A stretch of DNA of 8,825 nt from Bordetella parapertussis (GTDB lineage: Bacteria; Pseudomonadota; Gammaproteobacteria; Burkholderiales; SG8-39): contig CAMDRY010000110.1 of the NCBI GenBank assembly GCA_945906975.1, forward strand, positions 1 to 8,825. Direction: 5' to 3'. The notes beneath the pieces were generated by a model that saw only the letters and a list, made by a program, of their open reading frames with translations, made no database searches and was not told the origin of the DNA. Position 1 is the first letter of the stretch. Each line of letters opens with the position of its first letter. The translations under genes were made by a program, and so were the position numbers. Positions 1-6,498 of the stretch are shown here, in pieces.

Positions 1-189
1 GATCTTGTAGTGGCCCGCGGCCATTGCCTCGGCGGCGAGCAGCGGCTCGTCGGTGCGTCCGTCGGCGTTGGTGCGCAGCGTCTTGATCAGGCGCCAGCGT
101 TCGCCGTCGATGACGGAAAAATCAATGCGCATGCCGGCGGCGGGGCGGCCCGACGCGGTGTCCAGTACGTGTGTGGAGAGTCGTCCCAT
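1..189 (-). CDS. uraH: 5-hydroxyisourate hydrolase (transthyretin-like), 3' end beyond the window
   Basis: This enzyme hydrolyses 5-hydroxyisourate, the urate oxidase product, to OHCU in the cytoplasm. Reading leftward from the ATG at 189-187, 63 codons are visible before the window ends. They begin MGRLSTHVLDTASGRPAAGM, which carries the LSTHVLD segment (catalytic-site His) typical of the N-terminus of the hydroxyisourate hydrolase branch of the transthyretin fold. The frame continues with an Arg-rich strand around RWRLIKTLRTNADGRTD, also expected in this family. Family members are about 110-120 aa, so roughly half is missing, including the C-terminal YRGS-type signature that would confirm it. 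It lies 17 bp after the uraD stop and is probably co-transcribed from the uraD promoter. The identification is strong from the N-terminal motif plus the neighbouring uraD. Confidence 0.93.
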   Translation of the reverse strand, partial: MGRLSTHVLDTASGRPAAGMRIDFSVIDGERWRLIKTLRTNADGRTDEPLLAAEAMAAGHYKI

Positions 190-206
190 CGCGTCAGGTG
201 TCCGGT

Positions 207-740
207 TCAGTCCGCGATCATCGCGTCAAGGCGCAAACGCGTGATGTTGAACACTTGTTCGAGGCAGGCGGCAATTTCGGCTTCCTGGTCATTGTCGAGC
301 CGGCGCGCGAACTCGGAAAAAATCTGCGCGCGGGTGTAATTGCGCACTGCGATGATGAAGGGAAAGCCATGCTTGGCACGGTAGCCGGCGTTGAGCCTGG
401 CGATGCTCGCCTTTTCCGCCGCATCCAGGTCGATCAGGCCCGCCCCGCGCTGTTCGCGCGTCGAGTCGTCGGTGAGCGTGCCCGCCTGTGCTTCCTTGCC
501 GGCCAGTTCCGGATGGGCGCACAACAGCCTGAGTTGTTCGTCGCGACTGGCGTTCTTGACCGCCAGCACCATGCGCGCATGCAGCATGGCGATGCTGCCA
601 AACGGTCGCGCATTGACGCTGCGCTCGGCCACCCAAAGCGAATGTTCGAACACGCCGGCCAGGTGCGTGACAAAGGCGTCCCGGTCCATGTGATTGAGGC
701 TGGCCACGGTAAGGGTCAGTGCGGGTGCGGATGGGGGCAT
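207..740 (-). CDS. uraD: 2-oxo-4-hydroxy-4-carboxy-5-ureidoimidazoline (OHCU) decarboxylase
   Basis: UraD decarboxylates OHCU stereospecifically to S-allantoin, the step after UraH. The 177-aa product is about the usual family length (160-180). Visible signatures are LNHMDRDAFV (15-24), GVFEHSLWVAER (29-40), LLCAHPELAGK (72-82, whose His76 corresponds to the catalytic His), TREQRGAGLIDL (94-105), LNAGYRAKHGFPFIIAVRN (116-134) and a C-terminal helix ending FNITRLRLDAMI. I chose the ATG at 740-738 because the family normally starts shortly before the LxxLNxxD segment. The open frame extends to an ATG at 818, but that one overlaps the -35 element of the best promoter candidate. No strong Shine-Dalgarno precedes 740. 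It is the first gene of a leftward uraD-uraH operon, divergent from the gntR-allC-M20-puuE operon. Confidence 0.95.
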   Translation of the reverse strand: MPPSAPALTLTVASLNHMDRDAFVTHLAGVFEHSLWVAERSVNARPFGSIAMLHARMVLAVKNASRDEQLRLLCAHPELAGKEAQAGTLTDDSTREQRGAGLIDLDAAEKASIARLNAGYRAKHGFPFIIAVRNYTRAQIFSEFARRLDNDQEAEIAACLEQVFNITRLRLDAMIAD

Positions 741-789
741 GCTTGGCGCGCGGGCAACGGTCTGGGGGAGTGAGAGGGGATGAGCAGTG

Positions 790-818
790 ACAATAAACGC
801 TCGATTGTATGCAGTCAA
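790..818 (-). promoter_or_regulatory. Candidate sigma70 promoter for uraD-uraH
   Basis: On the minus strand there is a -35 TTGACT (818-813), a 17-bp spacer and a -10 TATTGT (795-790). The -35 matches consensus at 5 of 6 positions and the -10 at 4 of 6. Transcription would start near 783, about 43 nt before the uraD ATG at 740. The spacer carries ATTGTATGCA (plus strand 804-813), which resembles the GntR-type half-sites elsewhere in this intergenic region and could be an operator. It was found by eye only. Confidence 0.5.
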
Positions 819-880
819 GTGTTCAAAATTTTATGAAAATCCAACGTTTTCAATGTTATCGCAGCCTGACACAGGCAATC

Positions 881-954
881 CATTGAATACAATGTCATGT
901 TTTTTTACCGTGTGAATGTGAATTGTGTACAATTTGCCATGGATATGTGTACAT
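881..954. promoter_or_regulatory. Candidate GntR operator cluster at the uraD/gntR divergent region
   Basis: Three dyad-like elements lie just before the regulator start. CATTGAATACAATG (881-894) has perfect 5-bp arms around AATA. TTGTGTACAA (923-932) and ATGTGTACAT (945-954) share the octamer TGTGTACA, repeated exactly 22 bp apart, about two helical turns. FCD-type GntR regulators commonly bind short TnGTnnACnA-like palindromes, so these fit an autoregulatory operator. A possible -10 TACAAT (928-933) overlaps the middle site, but its -35 (TTACCG, 905-910) is poor. The last site overlaps the ATG at 953. Repression of the rightward operon, with control of uraD as well, is inferred. Confidence 0.5.
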
Positions 955-1702
955 GACTGTTGCCGAGCTGTCGCAACGCCGCCGTAATGAGGGCAGGGGT
1001 GCGGTCTTGCGCCCGCGTCGCGCCGGGGGCAAGCCGGCGACGACCGAGCTGATTGCCGCGCGTCTTGCCGCAGCGATCACTGAGCACCGCCTGCCGCCGG
1101 GAACCCGCCTGGTGGAGGAGAGCCTTGGCGATGTGTTCGGCGTGTCGCGCACCAAGGTGCGCCAGGCCTTGTTTCAACTGGCGCGCGCCAAGCTCGTCAC
1201 CCTCGCCGCCGGCCGCGGCGCCTGCGTGGCGCGCCCCGGCGTGCAGGAGGCGCGCGAAATTTTTGAGGCGCGGCGCATTATTGAGCGCGCACTGGTGTGG
1301 CGCTTTACCCAGGTGGCTGCGGCGGCCAGCATCGAGCGCCTGCGCGCGCACATCGCGCTGGAACGGGCGGCCCTTGCCGCCGGCGACGGGCGCAGCGGCA
1401 CGCGCCTTTCGGGCGAGTTTCACCTTCTCATCGCGCAGATGTCCGGCAACAGCGTACTGGCCGAGTTGCTGCGCGAACTGGTCTCGCGTACCTCGCTCAT
1501 TATCGTGCTCTACGGCTCCACGCTGCCCGCTTCGTGCTCGGCCGACGAGCACTCGGATTTACTGTCAAAAATAGAACAGCGCGACGCCGAGGGCGCGCTG
1601 CGCCTGATGGCCCACCACCTTGAGCATATTGAGCACGGACTGAACCTGCGCGAGAAAGAGCAGCCGACGGTGGATTTATATTCCGCCCTGGCCCAAACAT
1701 GA
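953..1702 (+). CDS. GntR family regulator, FadR/FCD subfamily, probable regulator of the purine degradation genes
   Basis: A 249-aa DNA-binding regulator. Residues about 30-92 form the GntR winged helix (TELIAARLAAAI, LPPGTRLVEESLGDVFGVSRTKVRQAL), and about 98-226 form an all-helical FCD effector domain. FCD ligand-type histidines are visible at H157 (GEFHLLI), H200 (DEH) and H222 (HHLEH), but the Asp usually four residues before the first His is absent. An extended basic tail (residues 1-29) precedes the HTH. The ATG at 953 is preferred; TTG at 923 and GTG at 947 are in-frame alternatives, but 923 would place the start inside a probable operator. It is the first gene of the rightward operon, and its stop overlaps an alternative ATG of the next gene (ATGA, 1699-1702). 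Position and operators suggest autoregulation and response to a purine catabolite such as allantoin or allantoate; the ligand is inferred. Confidence 0.9.
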   Translation: MTVAELSQRRRNEGRGAVLRPRRAGGKPATTELIAARLAAAITEHRLPPGTRLVEESLGDVFGVSRTKVRQALFQLARAKLVTLAAGRGACVARPGVQEAREIFEARRIIERALVWRFTQVAAAASIERLRAHIALERAALAAGDGRSGTRLSGEFHLLIAQMSGNSVLAELLRELVSRTSLIIVLYGSTLPASCSADEHSDLLSKIEQRDAEGALRLMAHHLEHIEHGLNLREKEQPTVDLYSALAQT

Positions 1703-1712
1703 ACGCAAGCCG

Positions 1713-1727
1713 GCATCCGCCGGATGC
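1713..1727 (+). other. Intercistronic hairpin between gntR and allC
   Basis: GCATCC-GCC-GGATGC gives a perfect 6-bp stem with a 3-nt loop, 10 nt after the regulator stop and 13 nt before the ATG at 1741. No T-run follows, so it is not a classical terminator. It could tune expression between regulator and enzyme or act as a processing or stability element. If the upstream ATG at 1699 were the real start of allC, the hairpin would be coding. Confidence 0.35.
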
Positions 1728-1740
1728 AAAGCGGACAAAC

Positions 1741-2970
1741 ATGAATCCATCAGCACAACGCATCTGGGATCAGTGCGAGGAACTCGCGCTGTGCAGCGAA
1801 CAGCCGGGTACGCTCACGCGCATTTTTTTGTCCAAGGAGCAGGCCGCCGCCAGCCAGCTCGTGCTGCACTGGATGCGCGAAGCGGGCATGCATGCGCGCA
1901 TTGACGCCATCGGCAATGTCCTGGGCCGCTACGAGGGTGACAGGGCTGGCCTGCCCTGCCTGATGCTCGGCTCGCACCTTGATACCGTGCGCGACGCCGG
2001 AAAATACGATGGCCCGCTCGGCGTGATCAGCGCCATCGAGTGTGTGCGCACGCTCAATGCCGCGGGCCGGCGCCTGCCTTTTGCCATCGAGGTGGTGGGC
2101 TTTTCCGACGAGGAAGGTGTGCGCTTTGGTGCCACGCTGCTGGGCAGTCGCGCGCTCGCCGGCACGTTTGACCCGGCGGCGCTGGCGGCCAGGGACCGCG
2201 GCGGCCTGAGCATGCGCGATGCGCTCGATAACGCCGGGTTTGACGCTGATGCCATCAGCACGGCGGCGCGCAAGCCCGGCGAAATCCTCGCCTACGCCGA
2301 ATTGCACATCGAGCAGGGACCGGTGCTCGAGGTCGAGGGCCTGGCGGTGGGTACGGTGACGGCGATCAACGGTTTTTCGCGACGGCGTTTCAGCGTCAAG
2401 GGTTTTGCCGGGCACGCCGGCACGGTGCCAATGCGCCTGCGCCGGGACGCGCTCACGGCCGCGGCCGAATGCGTGCTGGCGGTCGAGCGCATCGGCCGCG
2501 CCGATCCGGACCTGGTCGCCACCGTCGGGCGCATCGAGTCCTTTCCCGGCGCCATCAATGTCATTCCCGGCGAGGCGCGTTTCACCCTCGACGTGCGCGC
2601 GTCGCGTGACGCCCTGCGCGAAAAGGCGGTGGCCGAAATCGCCGCCGAGGTCACGCGCCTGTGCGCAGCCCGTGATCTTGTCGTGGAGATGGAACTACTG
2701 CAGGACAATCCGGTGGCCGCCAGCGCGCCCTGGATGATGGCGCAGATGGATGCGGCCATCGCCGCCGAGGGCTTGCCGCCCTACCGCCTGCCCTCGGGCG
2801 CCGGCCACGACGGCATGGCCATCGTCGCGATCGCCCCTATTGTGATGCTGTTCGTGCGCTGCGAAAAAGGCATCAGCCATAATCCGGCCGAACGCGTCAC
2901 GCGCGAGGATGTCGAGGCCGGGGCGCGCGTGCTGCTGCGCTTTATCGAAAATTTCAAGAGGCCGGACTGA
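1741..2970 (+). CDS. allC: Allantoate amidohydrolase-type Zn-dependent hydrolase (M20, hydantoinase/carbamoylase branch)
   Basis: Probably hydrolyses allantoate with loss of ammonia and CO2 to ureidoglycine/ureidoglycolate. The 409-aa length is typical. The di-metal site is complete: H79 and D90 (GSHLDTV then KYDGPLGV), E124/E125 (GFSDEEGVRFG), H189 (LHIEQGPVLE) and H380 (CEKGISHNPAE). The dimerisation domain shows GFAGHAGTVPM (221-231) and AINVIPGE (271-278), and SGAGHDG (352-358) is the expected late motif. I prefer the ATG at 1741 because MNPSAQRIWDQCEEL matches the usual family N-terminus. An in-frame ATG at 1699 overlaps the gntR stop and would add 14 residues. Related N-carbamoyl-amino-acid hydrolases and ureidoglycolate amidohydrolases share these motifs, so allantoate specificity rests on the adjoining puuE, uraD and uraH. 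The next gene starts 1 bp after its stop. Confidence 0.87.
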   Translation: MNPSAQRIWDQCEELALCSEQPGTLTRIFLSKEQAAASQLVLHWMREAGMHARIDAIGNVLGRYEGDRAGLPCLMLGSHLDTVRDAGKYDGPLGVISAIECVRTLNAAGRRLPFAIEVVGFSDEEGVRFGATLLGSRALAGTFDPAALAARDRGGLSMRDALDNAGFDADAISTAARKPGEILAYAELHIEQGPVLEVEGLAVGTVTAINGFSRRRFSVKGFAGHAGTVPMRLRRDALTAAAECVLAVERIGRADPDLVATVGRIESFPGAINVIPGEARFTLDVRASRDALREKAVAEIAAEVTRLCAARDLVVEMELLQDNPVAASAPWMMAQMDAAIAAEGLPPYRLPSGAGHDGMAIVAIAPIVMLFVRCEKGISHNPAERVTREDVEAGARVLLRFIENFKRPD

Positions 2971-2971
2971 T

Positions 2972-4237
2972 ATGCGGGCCAATGATGTCGGCGTGCGCAG
3001 GAAAATCCGCGAACTGCTGGCGGCGCGGCGCGACGAGCAGACGCGCTTTCTTGCCGAATTGGTAAAAGTACCCTCTGACAACCCGCCGGGCGATTGCGCG
3101 CCGCATGCCGCGCGTGCCGCGCAGCTGCTCGAGGCGCTCGGATTCAAGGTGGAACGGCACGTCGTGCCCGGCGCTTTGGTGAGCGCCAACGGCATGTTGT
3201 CTTGCACCAACCTGGTGGTGCGCGAGCGCTTTGGCGAGCCTGCCGCCGCCGGCCACGGGCCGACCATTGCCTGCAACGCGCACGGTGATGTGGTGCCGCC
3301 CGGCCTCGGATGGACCACCGATCCCTACGGTGCGCAAATCCGTGACGGCGTAATGTACGGCCGCGGCGTGGCCGTGTCCAAGTCTGACTTTGCCACCTAC
3401 GCCTTCGCGCTGGCCGCGCTCAAGGCGAGCGGCGCCAGGCTCAAGGGCGCGATTGAACTGCACTTTACCTATGACGAAGAGGTGGGCGGCGCGATCGGCC
3501 CGGAATGGCTGCTCAAGCAGGGCGTCTCCAAACCCGACTACGCCATATCGGCGGGTTTTTCGTATGGCATCACCACCGCGCACAACGGTGCGCTGCACCT
3601 GGAGGTTGAACTCATCGGCAAGTCGGCGCATGCCGCGCGCCCCGACACAGGCGATGATGCGATGGAGGCGGCCACCGGCATCCAGGCCGACCTGTACGGC
3701 CTGCGCCGCGGTTACCGCGCGATGAAATCCAAGGTCGAAGGCATAGACAGCCCGACCCTGGTGATCGGCCTCATCCAGGGCGGCATCAACACCAATGTCG
3801 TGCCCGATAACGTCAAGTTCCGCATCGACCGGCGCATCATCCCCGATGAGAATGCCGAGGACGTGGAGCGCGAGCTCATCGCGCAGATCAAGGAGTCGGC
3901 GGTGAAGTGGCTGGGCATACGCTGCGAGGTGCGGCGTATCCTGCTCGCCTACCCCTTTGTGCCTATGCCCGGGCAAAAGCGCCTGGTGGACGCCATTCGC
4001 GCCAATGCCTACGAAATTCTCGGTGAGGACATCAAGGCGCACGGCGTGCCCATTTACACCGATGCGCGCCACTACAGCGCGGCCGGCGTGCCCACCGTGC
4101 TCTATGGCGCCGGGCCGCGCAGCCTGACCGAGGCCAACGGCCACCGTGCCGACGAAAAACTCCGGCTCGATGATTTGTACAAGGCCACCGAAATCGTCGC
4201 GCTGACCTTTCTTGACCTGCTCGGCGGTGAGGCATGA
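2972..4237 (+). CDS. M20-family hydrolase (ArgE/DapE-like) with an incomplete canonical metal site
   Basis: A 421-aa M20-fold protein, probably an amidohydrolase or deacylase, substrate unknown. Recognisable elements are NAHGDVVP (102-109; H104, D106), DPYGAQIRDGVMYGRG (117-132), FTYDEEVGG (165-173; E169/E170), GKSAHAARPDTGDDAMEAA (217-235, lid/dimerisation domain with H220), TDARHYSAAGVP (363-374) and NGHRADE (389-395; H391). Two usual metal ligands are missing. The bridging Asp of GRGxxDxKG is Val135 (GRGVAVSKSD), and the Glu of the GEPT-type segment is absent (DYAISAGFSYGI has no acidic residue there). D139 might substitute. This may mark a distinct subfamily or altered metal use. The ATG at 2972, 1 bp after the allC stop and preceded by AAGAGG (2956-2961), fits coupled translation. 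Its stop overlaps the puuE start, so it is embedded in the purine operon; a role in ureide breakdown is inferred. Confidence 0.85.
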   Translation: MRANDVGVRRKIRELLAARRDEQTRFLAELVKVPSDNPPGDCAPHAARAAQLLEALGFKVERHVVPGALVSANGMLSCTNLVVRERFGEPAAAGHGPTIACNAHGDVVPPGLGWTTDPYGAQIRDGVMYGRGVAVSKSDFATYAFALAALKASGARLKGAIELHFTYDEEVGGAIGPEWLLKQGVSKPDYAISAGFSYGITTAHNGALHLEVELIGKSAHAARPDTGDDAMEAATGIQADLYGLRRGYRAMKSKVEGIDSPTLVIGLIQGGINTNVVPDNVKFRIDRRIIPDENAEDVERELIAQIKESAVKWLGIRCEVRRILLAYPFVPMPGQKRLVDAIRANAYEILGEDIKAHGVPIYTDARHYSAAGVPTVLYGAGPRSLTEANGHRADEKLRLDDLYKATEIVALTFLDLLGGEA

Positions 4238-5157
4238 AAGACTATCCGCGCGACCTCATCGGCTACGGCCGCAAACCGCCGCACGCGCAATGGCCGGGCG
4301 GGGCGCGCATCGCGCTGCAGTTCGTGCTCAATTACGAGGAGGGCAGCGAGAATAACGTGCTGCACGGCGATGCCGGTTCGGAGACCTTCTTGTCCGAGAT
4401 CATCGGCGCGCAGTCTTTTGCGGCGCGGCACATGAGCATGGAATCGATGTACGAATACGGCTCGCGCGTCGGCGTATGGCGCCTGCTCGATGAATTTGAA
4501 AAGCGCGGCCTGCCGCTGACGGTGTTCGGCGTGGCCATGGCGCTAGAGCGCAACCCGCCGCTGGTGGCGCGTTTCATGGCGCTTGGGCACGAAATCGCCT
4601 GCCATGGCTGGCGCTGGATCCACTACCAGCACATGGACGAGGCGGATGAAAAAAAACACATGAAGCTCGCCACCGAGATCATCCATCTGATGACAGGCGG
4701 CAAGTGGCCCGCAGGCTGGTACACCGGGCGCGACAGCCCCAACACGCGACGCCTGGTGGCCGAGCACGGCGGCTACACCTATGACTCCGATTACTACGGC
4801 GACGACCTGCCGTTCTGGATGCCGGTGCAAAAAAGCGACGGCACAACCGAGCAACGCCTCATCGTGCCCTATACGCTGGACGCCAACGACATGCGTTTTG
4901 CCGCGCCGCAGGGCTTTAATACGGCGGAGCAATTTTTCACCTACCTCAAGGACAGCTTCGACGTGCTTTACGCCGAAGGGGAGAGCCGCCCGAAAATGAT
5001 GTCCGTGGGCATGCACTGCCGCATCCTGGGCAAGCCCGGCCGGCTGCGCGGCCTGCAGAAATTTCTCGATTACGTGCAGTCGCACGACAAGGTCTGGGTT
5101 TGCCGGCGCATTGATATCGCCGAGCACTGGAAAAAACACTTTCCGCCGCCCGTCTAG
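4234..5157 (+). CDS. puuE: Allantoinase, PuuE type (polysaccharide-deacetylase fold)
   Basis: Opens the hydantoin ring of S-allantoin to give allantoate, linking UraD to AllC. The 307-aa length is that of PuuE proteins. Visible motifs are MKDYPRDLIGYG (1-12), LQFVLNYEEGSE (28-39), HEIACHGWRW (119-128), GWYTGRDSPNTR (161-172), YDSDYYGDDLPFW (183-195) and VGMHCRILGKPGR (258-270). The deacetylase-fold metal motif is modified in the way known for PuuE, which is unrelated to the metal-dependent amidohydrolase AllB and described as not needing metal. Its ATG at 4234 overlaps the preceding stop (ATGA), indicating translational coupling. Only a degraded DUF2520 frame follows on this strand, so it is probably the last intact gene of the operon. 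Confidence 0.95.
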   Translation: MKDYPRDLIGYGRKPPHAQWPGGARIALQFVLNYEEGSENNVLHGDAGSETFLSEIIGAQSFAARHMSMESMYEYGSRVGVWRLLDEFEKRGLPLTVFGVAMALERNPPLVARFMALGHEIACHGWRWIHYQHMDEADEKKHMKLATEIIHLMTGGKWPAGWYTGRDSPNTRRLVAEHGGYTYDSDYYGDDLPFWMPVQKSDGTTEQRLIVPYTLDANDMRFAAPQGFNTAEQFFTYLKDSFDVLYAEGESRPKMMSVGMHCRILGKPGRLRGLQKFLDYVQSHDKVWVCRRIDIAEHWKKHFPPPV

Positions 5158-5187
5158 TCCGTCGCACTTCGAACTTAAATTCGCGCG

Positions 5188-5739
5188 GTGGTGCATTGCA
5201 GTGGTGCGACTGAAGTGTCCGTGCGCGCACCGTCGGCGGCGCTCGCCTCGCTGCCCGGCTGCACGGTGTCTATAGAGGCGGCCGAACCGCTGCAATCGCG
5301 TCTCAGGGAGCTTACCAGTCAGCTTGGCTGCCGCTCCACCACCTTGCCGCCCAGCGCGCCGTTGCGCTATCAAGCCTCGGGCGCTTACGCATCGCAATAC
5401 GCCGTCGCGCTGCTCGCCGAGGCGGCCAAACTCTGGGCATCGTTTGGCGTGAGCGAGGAGGACGCCATCAAAGCGCTGCTGCCGCTACTGCGCGGCACCG
5501 CCGCGGCGATCGGAAAAGCCGGATTGGTGCAGGGCATGCCCGGCCCGCTTTCGCGTGGTGACGTTGACACCGTGCACCGCCACCTCGATTCACTGGACGC
5601 TTTCGACCCCGCGGTGGCCGCGCTTTACCGGCAGTTTGCCCTGCGCACCGTCACACTCGCCGATAAAAAGGGCGTGCTTACAACCGAGCAACAAACCCGG
5701 CTGCAGGCATGGCATGGCGAGGGCAATAAGCAGCGCTAG
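5188..5739 (+). pseudogene. Remnant of a Rossmann-like/DUF2520 domain protein
   Basis: The frame opens at GTG 5188 (second GTG at 5191), 30 bp after the puuE stop, and runs 183 codons. Its C-terminal part matches the DUF2520 domain: YQASGAYASQYAVALLAEAAKLW (about 64-86, normally YHAAxxxASN), ALLPLLRGTAAAIGKAG (95-111) and GMPGPLSRGDVDTVHRHLDSL (114-134). The first residues, VHCSGATEVS, match the segment that normally ends the NAD-binding half, but no Rossmann GxGxxG region precedes them, and an in-frame TAA lies at 5176-5178. The conserved HPxQTF-type stretch expected between HCSGA and the SLPGCT-like segment is missing. Intact relatives are near 260-300 aa, so both an N-terminal truncation and an internal deletion are suspected. 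No Shine-Dalgarno is visible. A short translated product cannot be excluded, because the remaining frame is open and codon-like. Confidence 0.68.
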
Positions 5740-5744
5740 TCCCT

Positions 5745-5758
5745 GGCGCCGCGGCGCC
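5745..5758. repeat. 14-bp perfect palindrome between convergent genes
   Basis: GGCGCCGCGGCGCC is self-complementary and fills most of the 20-bp gap between the DUF2520 remnant stop (5739) and the GntR stop (5760). As RNA it could form a GGCGC stem with a CGCG loop on either strand. No T-tract follows in either direction, so a role as a bidirectional pause or terminator is only possible. Confidence 0.4.
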
Positions 5759-5759
5759 C

Positions 5760-6416
5760 TCAGTCCTTGGCTTCGTGCGCCCTGTTGATCAGGTCCATGA
5801 CGCGGGTGGACAGTCTGGCGGTATGGCCGCGCATCGCCTGGTAGGCAGCCTCGGCATTGGCGGCGACGATGGCGGCGACAATTTGCGCGTGTTCTTCGTG
5901 TGACACGCCAAGCCGGCCCTTGACACCGCCCTGGGCCGAACGAAACGGCGCCAGACGGTTGCGGAAATTCTCCACCATGTCGGTGAGGCTGTTGTTCTGC
6001 GTGCCTTCGCAAATGAGGTCGTGGAAGGCGTTGTTGAGCTTGAGGTAGGCGCGCGTGTCGTTGCGCGCCACCGGCTCGGCGGTGCGAAGGTGCAGCTGCT
6101 CAAGCTGCTTTTTTTGCATCGCGCTCATGCGGTGGGCGCTGATTTTTGCGCACAACGCCTCGAGCTCGCACATCGCCTCGAGCATGTCCGCAAGCTTGTC
6201 GGCGCCGATTTCGGTGACCATGCCGCCGCGCCGCGGGCGCAGGTCTATGAGGCCGCGCGCGGCCAGTTCGCGCAATACCTCACGAATCGGCGTGCGCGAC
6301 ACCTTGAAGCGGGCGGCGAGCGCCTGCTCGTCTATTTTCTGTCCGGGGGCAAGCTTGCCGCTGATGATTTCCTCGGCAAGTTTTTCACAAATGTTCTGGG
6401 CGGCGGTGGAGGCCAT
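5760..6416 (-). CDS. GntR family regulator, FadR/FCD subfamily, second in the window
   Basis: A 218-aa regulator of typical length. Residues 8-70 are the GntR winged helix (KLAEEIISGKLAPGQKIDE, LAARFKVSRTPIREVLREL, GLIDLRPRRGGMV). Residues about 78-205 are the FCD domain, with H132 (NNAFHDLI), H176 (EEHAQIVAAI) and H198 (MRGHTARL) in metal-ligand positions. Asn128 stands where many FCD proteins have Asp. The ATG at 6416-6414 follows a weak AAGAAA-like stretch rather than a good Shine-Dalgarno. It is transcribed away from the VOC gene across a 231-bp intergenic region containing a palindromic candidate operator. It most likely controls the VOC, dehydrogenase and FAH genes, whose promoters share that motif. 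It is clearly different from the regulator at 953-1702, so this is not a duplicated copy. Confidence 0.92.
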   Translation of the reverse strand: MASTAAQNICEKLAEEIISGKLAPGQKIDEQALAARFKVSRTPIREVLRELAARGLIDLRPRRGGMVTEIGADKLADMLEAMCELEALCAKISAHRMSAMQKKQLEQLHLRTAEPVARNDTRAYLKLNNAFHDLICEGTQNNSLTDMVENFRNRLAPFRSAQGGVKGRLGVSHEEHAQIVAAIVAANAEAAYQAMRGHTARLSTRVMDLINRAHEAKD

Positions 6417-6439
6417 GGTTTCTTGTCCGGCAAGGGTTG

Positions 6440-6484
6440 GTACCTAAGACGTTAGTATCGAAGACGTTGGTATCGAAGACGTTG
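6440..6484. repeat. Three tandem 15-bp repeats in the leader of the second gntR gene
   Basis: On the plus strand the units are GTACCTAAGACGTTA (6440-6454), GTATCGAAGACGTTG (6455-6469) and GTATCGAAGACGTTG (6470-6484). Two are identical and the third differs at 4 positions. They lie between the predicted transcription start (about 6492, minus strand) and the regulator ATG at 6416, so the mRNA would carry CAACGTCTTCGATAC repeated in its 5' leader. The 15-bp period does not keep sites on one face of the helix. Confidence 0.85.
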
Positions 6485-6498
6485 GGGCCCAAGCCGCG

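Noticed and set aside
835..851. GAAAA...TTTTC inverted repeat upstream of uraD
   Set aside because: The short A/T arms are likely to arise by chance in the only AT-rich stretch of the region and do not resemble the other candidate operators.
2954..4144. A 396-codon open frame antisense to the second M20 gene
   Set aside because: It is a GC-rich shadow: the plus-strand frame carries conserved M20 motifs and proper start/stop spacing, while the antisense translation resembles no family and has no ribosome-binding site.
5170..5183. CGAA-CTTAAA-TTCG inverted repeat after puuE considered as a terminator
   Set aside because: A 4-bp stem with no following T-run is too weak to support termination.
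6440..6484. Tandem repeats considered as a CRISPR array
   Set aside because: The units are contiguous 15-mers with no spacers and only three copies, and no cas genes are nearby.
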